From Purshia tridentata (Eukaryota > Streptophyta > Magnoliopsida > Rosales > Rosaceae), in the NCBI GenBank assembly GCA_003254885.1, contig QANT01000968.1:1-28271 (forward strand): a stretch of DNA of 28,271 bases, in the 5' to 3' direction. The translations under genes were made by a program, and so were the position numbers. Positions 11,134 through 23,100 of this stretch are shown one piece after another. Under the pieces are notes generated by a model. That model had not been told where the DNA came from. It worked only from the letters and a program-made list of their open reading frames with translations, and searched no databases. Each line of letters starts with the position of its first letter. The first letter of the stretch is position 1.

Positions 11134-14100
11134 CTGCCAATGAAAAAACATCCCCAAGTAAATGTAATGGAATAACAATATATGCAGGATAATAGCTGAT
11201 ACTACTATTAGGTAATCCACAATCATCCTTTGTCCATTAAATGTAAGTGTATCATATGCACTAATTTCCTACAGTACTCTAATGCACTGCAACAATAATC
11301 AAGTTTCAATAGGCATGTGGAAAACCCTTGAAAATTTAAATGGCTTCATTTATCCTACACCACATTGGAGGTTGAAGCAAAACTCATAATATGGAGCCAT
11401 CTAAAAGTTTTTTTCCCCCAAATTATTATCCCTATTCATTAGATGGATATGTGATGAATAAGGTAATTCAAATTCAAGACATGTCAAAAGCTGCACAAGT
11501 GGACAGATAATAAGAAGGAACAAAAATTTATTCCATAGAATGTGGTAACTCATGGACCACTAGTCCCATAAGAAAAAAGATGCATGGTTTCTGCATAATT
11601 GACAGAATTTGAAGGGCCAATTAGATTCCAACCAAAGGTTCAAATGGTAAGCTTCCATTCTTTTTTTACAACATATGTTGACATCTGAAGGAACAGATGT
11701 GCACTTTACAAGTTTGCATATTAATGCTATGTCTGCGCCAAACTCCTATGTAATGCATATTAATGCTACGTCTGTACAGTGTACAAGCTTACAAGTCTCA
11801 GTTGTTCTAAATAAAGAACAATTGGACCCAAGAAGTTGTATATTTAAAGTAGACTTAAGAGGTGGGTGGTTGACTATGGCATTAAAGGTTTCCAATTCAA
11901 ACGTCCACTGTCGAATGTTTTGATGGTAGTGGAATTATTCAATCTATGGCGAAGGGTGATAAAATGATGATGCAGATTGTGAAGACAGAATCAGAGGGAA
12001 TCAGTACCACGCAATTATGTATTGATAACAGCTTCATTAATGTTACGAAGAAATAAATCATGTGCTTAATGCTTCTTACCGCACTCCTAATTTCGTATGC
12101 CAACCTTGTGACAATGCTTCTGTACTAGAAGAATACAGAGAAGCTGGAAGAAGTCAGATTGGCTCTCGTCTAAGGAGATGATAATAAAGCTTGGGTGTGA
12201 ATTACCAGGAGTATGTCCAAATCAAAGGGAAAAGGCCAAAGGTATAATTTTGTGCGCAACTTTCTGGAAATGTTATGGTAACACCATTGCGGTTGCAGAA
12301 CTTACTGTGGTATTAGGAGAGCAAGCAATCTACAATGGAGAAGTTATCACAATTCCGTATGGATGGATACAACTATATTTTCTCTCATAAAAAGACCTGT
12401 TTGATACTTGGATTCTGATTGTTCCATCTATATATACTCTCCTAGAAAAACCTGTTTGATACTATTTTATGATATGAGGATTGGTGTTTCCTCATTAGAA
12501 GATGTGTCAACTTGTGATATCATGGGTATTGGGAGAGTCAAGTTTTGGATGTTGGATGGAACAATGCATACTCTGGGTGGGGTAACTTTTGTCACGAAGA
12601 ATTTATTATCTTTGAGCATTTGGACTCTGAGGTCAGTTGGTTTTCAGTTGAAGGTGGAGTTCTGAAGTTAAGACATGACTGTACGGTTCTGATACAGGAT
12701 TGAAGGTATGGTAAGTTATATAATTTGGTTGGGAATACATGGGTATTTCCTAAAATTTCAATGAGACGTTGGAAATAAGGTCTAGACAGGTTATTGTTTC
12801 CAAGCTGCAAATGACGGTTAGAGGGTGGTGCCTTCCCTAGAAGATGATGACCGAGTCAATGACAATTACACATGGATTGTCCAGCTGATCAAGTTGAGAT
12901 GAGGAACCATGTGAATTGGTGGTGTATAGTTGTATTTGTTTGAAGGCCAATGTTTCTCTTGTTTGTGGTTCATGGCTGGGGAACAAACAAGTATAGTTTT
13001 TGACTTTCGTGTTGTCCAAAACTGATTAATTTTTTTTTGCTTTTTAAGCAAGGCATTCTTGGATGTGTGTGGCTTTCTCCTGGAGGGTTCTGGTTATTGA
13101 ACCAATATGGAGAGCAGGGCATATGTCTGTCAAGGATAGTGGTAGTTACAAGTGGGACATCTACGGTTATATCCAAGGTGGTCGAATGCATGCCAGTGAA
13201 GATTGTTAGGTGTGTCTTGTATTCTGCTGTGCATTTAATGTTTCTTCAACACATGGTGTGAGTCCCAACAAGTTCCATTGGATACTTGGAAGTCTTGAGA
13301 AGGTGAATTAATGCTGTCTTGGTTAGCTAAAAGACTTTGGGTGGAGACAAAAGGTTGTCTTGTTTTCCATAACCCTTTTTCTTATTCCATGGTTCATTGG
13401 AATTGAGTTTTGTATATATTTACTGCTCGCATGGAGAGTGTTTGGGTCTCATATGTTAAAGTTAAATGACTGCACATTACAGACACATAGACAATGTAGG
13501 TTTGGAATAGCATTATTGTTACGCTTGAAAGAAAGAAAAAGGGTGTATATCCATTATTGTATGGGCCTCTTTTTCTTTATCTTGGAATCTCAAGTGAAGA
13601 ATGATGACTCTTGTGGATATATATGTTCTCTTTATGCCATGTTTTTCTTTTCATATCAATTATTTCTTAGAAGCTTTCCCTCACCAGTTTAGTTTGGAAG
13701 TTGACAGAGGGGTTCAGGTGGTGGATTATTGGATCAGTGGCGATAATATCTAATGCAATCCTTTTTATTAAGGAATTTCAATGGTTGGAAGTATAGATGC
13801 AAAGTTCTGAACATTCAATGGTGAAGATAAGGGCTCCATTGTTGAGATGGCTCTTTGAGTGGTTGGCATAAGATTCCAACTACCCTTTTTATTTTATTTT
13901 CTTTTGTTGTTTGTTGTTAAACTTGTAACATCTTGTGATGCATACCCAAATTATATACTCAAAACATGTTCTAGATCGGTGATGCAAATTGAAGGCAACA
14001 ATGTCTATTAGTTTGTTCGAAACAAAAGGGAGGATTTCTTTTCCAACCAAAAAAAAAAAAAACACACACACACACACACACAAAGGGAGGATGTAAGAGA

Positions 14101-17100
14101 TAATCACCATAAAAATTACCTATATCAGATGCTGCTGCCAAAGAAGCTAAACGACCACACGCCGCAGCCTTCGCACCTGAAGTCTGTGCTGCTGCATCTG
14201 CGAGCAGTAAAACTCCTCCAGAAGATACACCCTAGAAGAAGATACAATTATTAACATATTCAGAGAAAATATAATTGATGATGAAAATCAACATCAATGA
14301 GCAAAGGAAATGGTTGGTTAAAATTTTGCGTTTGGGGAGAGATAAAAATTTGAACAAAATTTTACCCGACTCAAGTATGGCACTTTAGCAGAAGACCAAG
14401 AAGGATCACAAGTTCCATTGGTTTCAACTTTGGGTGCACCATCCCCCGAAAGGTTTTTCACTGCAAGATCGCCATTGCTATTTTTTGATGAAGGATATAC
14501 ATCAACACTTGATGCGGATGCTTCTAACCTACAAAGTTGATACATGTGAACAGAAAAACAAAAAAAAATGTCAGATAATTTTTTTATTTTTTTTGCTAGT
14601 GTTCTACTGGCATTCATGGGACTTTTTTTCATTTTTTCTTTTGTGGTTCAAACGAGGGCTAAGGTCGGGGAAGGGAGAAAAGTGAGAGTCAAACTCTCAC
14701 CTTGGATGTGGGTTAGTACTAGCACCAAAGCATCAATCACATGATGCATGCCTATGAAAAAAGATGGAATTTTGAAAAGATAATGAAAAATGACTATCAG
14801 AAGAATCCAGAAAAATTAACCTCACATATTTTCCCTCATGCTTTTGTATATCAGAAACCTTATCATCGTCTTCACATGTCACGAACACAACCTTCTCCTG
14901 AAGATTGCCATCATATTTTATTGATTGGAATTATATATTTATATCAAAAACATTTAATGACTTGACATTCAACAGATAAGACATACTTGTCGAGCCCTGA
15001 CACCAAGATGAGATAAGTGAGGAAGCTCTTGCAAAAGTACAACTCCCACAATGTTACTCCCAGCAGCTGTTACCTGCCAGATATATTAACAATAAGAAAA
15101 CAATTGTAATCAAATGGTATTACATAGCTACGGTCAGGATTAAAAATACAAGAATAAGCAAAATGAAAACCTCTTCATCTCCATCTGCTTTGTTGACCAT
15201 GAGAACAATTGGTCCTTTCAAAGTTGATGGTATTGACCCAGGGACAATCCTCTGAACCTGAAGTTACAGCATTATATTGTTATGGGTAACTGTGAACTCA
15301 ATCATTTCAATAAGGCAAATAGTTCTCTAGGCTACTGGCTTATGTAAATACAGAACCTTTCAGGAGTGATATACAAAGTCAGAGATTATATATGAAATGT
15401 TCATTAATTCTTCATCTGAGTTCTTTGAAAGTGGGTCTTTTCTTCAAAATAAAAAGTTCTCTGAGTGAGGGCAAAGAGGGCACAATTTAAGCATACAAGT
15501 GGTATCAAATAAAAAAATGAACAGAAAAATCAATTTCTAATCAAGAATGTGAACTTATATACTAGTTATCTCCGTTAGAGAGTGTATTGCTGGTTTCTTC
15601 AGACCAAACAGGAGAAGGCAGCTGCTAGAATCATCAGAGGCTCTTTTTTTTTTTTTTTTCTATAAAAGAAGAAACAAAATTTTATTGCACAGCACAAAAG
15701 AGAAGACAAAGCAGTGGACAGGATACTCTATGACATTTTGATGAAAAACCCCGCTCTTTCCCCTTCCATTCCCTCTTCGGGAGTATGCAAGGCTAAAGTA
15801 CCTCCTAAGGTATGTGTGTTAACTTGGATAATTGCTCATGGGAAGACTAAACTTGTGATATGGTTCAGAAGAGAAGGCCTGCTGTTTGTCTTTCCCCTCA
15901 ATGGTGTGAGATGTGCAAGGAGTGGAAAGTGTGAATCACTCGTTTTTGCACTGTCCGCTAGCATTCTCTCTTAGGTTATGACTTTTTAGGGAGTCTAAGG
16001 TATGTTGGTTCCAGCTGATTGTAGTCGCATTATTATGTAAAAGGCACAAGTTTTTTGGCATGGCACTGGGAAGATGTGCTCTGATGGCTGTTTTCTGGGT
16101 ATTATGTATGGAGGGGAACAACAGAATTTAGGAAGCAAGAAAGAAGGAGCTGGACTTGGACCATTTGTGGGAAAGGGTTCACTTCTGGGCAACATTAAGG
16201 TTTCTAGGGATGTATTCAACTATAAAAAACAAAAAAAATGTATAGAAAACAAGAACTTAAGAGCAAATAAAAGCAAGTGTTTAACTAGAAAGATGATTTA
16301 ACACTTAAGGCGATGAACCATAGAGGTTACCTGAACTAATGTTCCCAGAGCAGCTCCTGGAACAATAACATCCCAACCCTGAGAACCAATGGTAGTTCTA
16401 ACAGCTTTCAAAAGTAGGGTGCAGAGTTTTGACACCTGAAATATTACTCTGTAGAGAGAATTTGTAGATACAAAATCAGACAACAGTTCTGATAAAATCA
16501 GCAATTGCATTGCACAGTCTAATACCACTATAAACAATATTAGTCTAAAAAATCTAAGGTAAATGTAAATAGATGTACTTAAGAGGTAGACATACCCAGC
16601 ACGAATCTCAGCTTCAGCGTATGTCCTTAAACTGTTCTCAGGGATTCCAAAAGCTTTTCCTAATATCTGCAAAAGTTGTTGAAATTCCAGTTTGCATTTT
16701 TCGTTTAGCATTTTTCTGACACTGATGAATTAAATCGGCTGATATAATAATATTGAATGGACAAGAGAGACAGATAAACCTCAAAGAAGATTTATCATAG
16801 AATACCACATCATTGGCCCAGGAAAGAAATGTAGCATACACAACTAGAACATTTGGCAGTATGTTTGAAGAAATGCTTTACATTGAAACTTATTGTGATT
16901 CAATAACTTTAAAAACGAGAAACTGAAGTGTTAATCATCACCAAAAAAATCTCATACAGATATACAAGCTTTGATGTATACTATGCCATATTTGGCCTCA
17001 TCAACCTTTTTTCTCTCTTTCTTTTGTTTCTTTTTGACAAAAGAAAAGGGAACAAAAGATACCTGCACATTTTGGGGAAATATTTGAAGAAGTGCTTCAG

Positions 17101-20100
17101 AATATTCTTCAGTTAGCCTCCTGGCTCTATCAAGAGTAGCTTTTAGCCTTAGTCCCCAGATTGTTTTACCATCTTCACTTCCTTCAAGAATAGAACAAGA
17201 GAAAATCACAAAAATGGCTCGGCTGTTTAACCAATCTATCAACAGCATGCCAGCTAACTGGTTTAAGAACTAATCTAAGACAAGAGAATATGAAAGTTAC
17301 CTTCTGTTTCAGAAAGATCTCTTGCTTTCCAGGCAAGGAGCTCATTTTCAATAGCATCACATTCTTCAGGTTTCCAACCAGATAACTTTAGCTGATGAAT
17401 ACCAACAATAAGGGCACCAAGTGGATCATTCCAAGGGCTTACGTTCTTTGACTTCACATTTTCAGCCAGCCAATGAGCCCCTCCCAAAGCATCAAGCCCA
17501 TTAACGAATCTAACCAAATCAGTGGTTGTCAATAACCAAATTAACACGCAAATATTGCTAACGATAGTAAGATAATATCTCTAGAGAAAGGAAGTTTAAA
17601 ATATTCTAACAGTGGGGTCATGACTCATGAGTACTACTATTTTCCAGCTTGAACAGATTGCAATATACAATTCACAATGATTTGTCTTTTTGCCTAATGT
17701 CATGCTGAAGTTTACAATGAGCAGCTTGCTCGGAGCCGTGGAAAACTAGTTGTTAAATCATAAATCACCATTAGTATATTTGTTTGCAGCACTAATGTCA
17801 TCCATTATGATTTTAGGCACGAAAAAGTAGACAAAAAAAAAAGAATTTATACATTAAAAGTAAACTTAATATGAACCTTCAAAGTTTTTGTCTTTCAGCA
17901 ATTCACTAAGAAAATGTCAACTTTGCACATCTTTTTTCTACGTGATTTTTAAAGCAGTTCTTTCTTTTATTGTTTGGTGGAAATGATTTTAAGACACTTC
18001 AATATCAACAGAAAGCATTAACAAGATTTTTTTCAATTGCAACAGAAAAAAAAAAGAGAATTTTTTATAAATAATTTTTAGGATATTTTAATTAGCATAA
18101 GCTATATATATAGTGCAGTTATTCAAAGTCATAAACCTTTATTTTCTAGCCCTGCCCAATAATCCAGTGATCTGCTAACCTGTTCAGATCCTTCTTCATT
18201 TCCAATATCTTGGGATTTTGCGTTTCCGAGAAATTTGAATGACTTGGAAGTGGGGGAAATAACTGAGTTGTAATCAGTTTTAGGAAATGTTGTGGTTGGT
18301 CCAATCTAGGCAGGATAAAAGAATTTAGGAGTTGGAATCATCAGGAATTTTTTCTTTCAAGTCCTATTCATGGAAACTAATGAATTACCCTTATCTTTTT
18401 CCTTTTTGGTCCCTCTCATGCAATTTGGAAGGCCAAAGTATCACATAACATGTGAATTCTAGCTTGTGTTATTACTTATGGGAAGGTGAATACCTATTAC
18501 ATGGTGCAGAAGAGGAAACCTTGTTGGTGTCTTTCTCCCCAGTGGTGTGTAGTGTGCAAAAGTGATGCTGAAGGTTTGAACCACTTATTCTCCATTGTCC
18601 AGTTTTGTCTTCTTTGTCAATAAGGTAGCTCAGGAGGCCAGTTTGAGTTGGGCAATCCCACATTCTTCTGATGACTTACTATATCATACGTTTTTGAAGG
18701 TACAAAAAGGAGATTGTTATGAGAAAGATGTGATGTGTTGGCAATATTACGGGTTGTTTGGATGGAGAGGAATAGGAGAAGTTTTGAAGGTACTAGTGGA
18801 GAGAATGTGGATCAGATGTGGGACAGAATTCGATTTGGCAATCCTTATTGGCTTTTACTTCAGATTTTAAAAATTGATCCTTTCATGCTAATTTATTCTG
18901 ATTGGTGGACTGTTGTAAATTAGTTTTCTCTCTTGTTTTTATGGATATTCTGTTTTCAATGTGGAATAATTAGGTGTTTCTCATGAAACACCTTGTCCCC
19001 TGTGTTGTAAATTTTATTTTCTATCCAATGGAAGTTGTTTCTTATCAAATAAGATAAAATAAATAGAACAAACCCTCAAATGCCAACAGGTAGGTGATAC
19101 CCAAGACTAAAGTAATAGATTAATGGATAAAGTCATAAATCTAAAACCAAAAATAAAAGAAACAATTAAGAAAAGAATCTTCTCTGACCCCAGCTCTCTC
19201 TTCCATGCCATATTAACAGTGAGTAACACAAAAACCAGGACATTCTTATTCATGACAACGCAACCAATCAACCTTTACCCAATAACTTTAATGAAAAGTG
19301 CCTTCTGAGCACAAGAAGGGATCATAATAACATAAGAGATTCTTTCTCAAAAATAGTAATCTAACCAAATTTTTACAAAGAATTTTCATTGATCAGTTTA
19401 TATACATATGATGAACTCAAGTTGGAAGGTCATTATTTGAGGTTGATTGACAACAGGAATTAACTCCATTAGATGAATGGTTGTCCCATTGTACGGAAGA
19501 ACCAATTTCGAGGATGCTTGCTTTTCAAGTACCAGGAACATGGTTCATTATTTGAATGCTCTTTGCATTGATATCTTACTTGAAGGTACATTCTCAGTGG
19601 TGGGAAATTCTTGCTGGGATGAAATTTGTGACGTGGATATGCAGGAATTTAATTTTTCATGGTAATTATTGCTTGATTATTTGGTGATGGACCTTAAGGA
19701 AGAAAAAATTTGAGGTTGGATTCATTGGTTGTCTTGGACTGGGTAGCATTGAGGCAGGATTGGGTACTTGGCGATGTTAGCAGTGATGCAGTGACAATGT
19801 AGCCCACTCTGGAGATGGGGGGATGTGGTGGTGTGGTGTTTGGCAGAGTTGCAGTACTGGTGTTTCACAGTGGCACTATGCTGCCATGGTGGTTCAAATC
19901 AAAGGCCAATGCCAATGACTTTGGACATGCCAACTCATGGAAATGGGTGTTAATTTCAAAGGGGGAAGTGGGTATGCAATAATCCAGGGTGGTTAAGTGC
20001 CAGTCATGTAGGCTGGGTTTTCAAGGTAGCACTGGTTTGTGGCTTTGATGTGAGAATGGGATATAAAGAATTTTTGTTTTTATTGATTTTTTGTCTTAAT

Positions 20101-23100
20101 GTATCAAATATATTGTTTATTTATCATTCAGCCTTCAGTATCACATGAAAGTCACATGGTTGTTAGCATTTGACGGTTGTGATACCCAAAGGAAACATGA
20201 GGCATTTTCCCTTAGTTAAAGGGGGACTGCTCAAATTGAAACTTAGGTGATGTAGTATGGGTTGGACAGCAAAGCTAGATAAACTAGAGGAAAACAAAAA
20301 GACTAGAAACGGAAATAAAAGATAACTGGAATCACTCCAGAGGCTTCACACCCGATCTTGGCTTCACACCAAAGGTTGGTTTCACACCAAAAGCTCTCCC
20401 ATCTCAGGAAAATCTAATTAGAAAATTTTATTACTCCATATAATCTATCCTCCAAGAGGTACAAAGAGGTCTTATATAGACTTAAAACCCGAAGGAAACT
20501 AGGAAAGCAAACCTAGTCTAAGATAGAAATCCTAATGTAACTAGGAAAAATAAAGTCAACCTAATCTAACTAGGAAAGATAAAGTCAATCCTAATAAAAA
20601 TAAGAAATCAAACCAAATCCTTACTAAAAAAGGAAAACTAAAAAAAAAACAACACATGAAACAAACAAACAACCAAGAAAAACTAATCCAACCACAAAGA
20701 TAAAGTTGAATTAGATGATCTTTTCTTCTCTCTTCTTCGTTGGTAAACCTTAAATGGTTTGTTAACGATTTCCGCATCATTAGGACACTACTTGGACCAT
20801 CAGACAATAGGGATTAAAGTTCAGGAAGGGTTAAACTTCCCTTTGTATCTATAATGTAAATGAATGACAAGTTATATTCCTACCTGCTCAATAGAAGAAA
20901 TGAATAGTCTTCAAGTCCAATCTCACAAAGACGCCACTGTATTTATTCATAGAGAGATGAAGAAAGAAATAGTTAACCATTAGGAAATTAATTATAAAAT
21001 TATGAATTAAATAATTGTTTCACTTGAAGCTTTTGCTAAATAATTAAAAAAATAATGATCTCACCTTTTGACGCATAGCTACTGCATCATCAGGAGCATC
21101 ATTTCTAAGGCCACTTTCAAGACCCTTTGTAATTATCTCTCTCAGGGCACTCAAAGATTGCATGGTCTTGAACAACAAATCAGTGCCAGTATTGCCCAAA
21201 ACTTTATTTGATTCTTCTAAAGTATCCAAACTCTGGAAATAAACAAGACATATCCTCTTAAGATTATGCCATCATAATAAACTGAACAACACCAAAAAAT
21301 TAAACTCAAATTAGCAATATCGATTGAAAATGATAGAACAGAATTTCCAAATGAATAGTGAACTCCATCCACGTGCAGAAATCAGGTAATGTAAGACTCA
21401 CATCAGGGTCAGTATTAATGTAAGGGTTCTGAAGAGTGAGGTTCCATGTTGAAACCCACTATTTAATTTGTTGTTTACCCAATTCCCAAAAGCCTAAGCT
21501 TTTAGGTGGAGAAACCCAATAGATATAGGATATATACAAATGTATACATGTGTATATATGCTATATAAATATACTAGCCACTTAACCCAACCAATGTAGG
21601 ACTAATGCTCAACAAAAGGGATATCCAAGACTCGGACTCTTTGGTAGCAAAAACCTATGGAAAGTTACAGATAGCTTGAGAGAAGAATGACTACAAAATT
21701 TGCATAAAGTTCCTTCATATTTTGTTCTTGAAAAGGAAATTTGTTATCTTCAATGAAACTAGATGGGTAAGGTATGCTATATAAATATACTAGCCACTTA
21801 ACCCAACCAAACACGATGCGAGTGCAATTTGAGGGCAGTTATAGTAGAGAGAAAAAAAGTACGTATGTGGAGGAAGCAAGGTAGGATGAAAGTGGGTAGG
21901 TTGGGTAATATATTACTAGAATAGTTACCTTAGTTTTTAAATAATCATTAAATTAATTTTTAAATAATCATTAAAATTATTTAATTTTAGTGGGGGGTAT
22001 AGATAAATCAATCATTATTCTAAAGCTCCAAACCGTAAACTTTTATCTTGGGCAAGTATAGTAACCCCAATAAATCAATCATTATTTAATACTTTAATGA
22101 CAAAGACTCTTCTCTTAATAATAGGATAGATATTTTTTTTTTTCTTGAATCACACCTTTCTTGGAAATCGGATTGTCTCTAGATGTAATGAAAAATTGAA
22201 CCACCATCCAATTTGATTTATGAACCCCACACTACATCTTGTAGAAACAAAAAGACAACACTACAACAATAAGAAAATAGCACATACAGAACCAAATGTC
22301 ACATAAGCTGCACTGATAGTTACCTTAGTTTAGGTGGGATGAAAGTGGGTAGGTTGGGTACTCAAGTTTTATGCCTAACAACCCTAACAACTCTAGGCAT
22401 AAAATTTAGTATCAGCATGATTCACCTCATAAAAAATAAATAAATAAGCAATAGAATATTGGCCATAATTGAACTTGGCATATTCAGATCCAAAGGATCT
22501 TCATATGCCTGCTTCAAACATAAAATCACCCGGATACATGAAATTGAAGAAAACTGATATAAAGAAAGTCCACCTTTTTGCACTCCAAAAAAAATGATAG
22601 AGCTAAGTGGCCTTTATCATCGATAGAGTCTTTGATGGATTCAAGTTGTTCTGCAAGGCTGCAATAGCACATACAGAACCAAATGTCAAATAAGCCACTG
22701 AAATTCCACTTGTAAATCAAAGCACATTAACAAAACAAGAACACTTAAGAGAAGATAAATCACTCCAAGCCAACCATTTTAAACATGAAGCTGAGAGTCG
22801 GGAGTAACTTAGGCCACTCCAACTTTACCATAATTAATTCATACGCATGCAAATGAAAGTATATTTTAAAACTTTAGGGAAAGATTTTGGTTAGTTCAGA
22901 AGAAAAACTAATTCCTGAAGGCATTGTTAAACTATATGATATATTAATGGTTGTTGTATGTTATTTTGAATTTTAACTCTTAAATCCAGAAAGAATATCA
23001 CTGTGTGATCTGGTTGAAAAATCAATTCTATATAACAGAGTGGATAAGGTATTTAATTTCCTGTTGGACTAGTCTTCAGAAAACCATTAAGAGTCTAGTT

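Noticed and set aside
14049..14083. Poly-A/(CA)n tract considered as a regulatory or origin-like element
   Set aside because: It is a simple microsatellite at the edge of intron 18 with no further structure.
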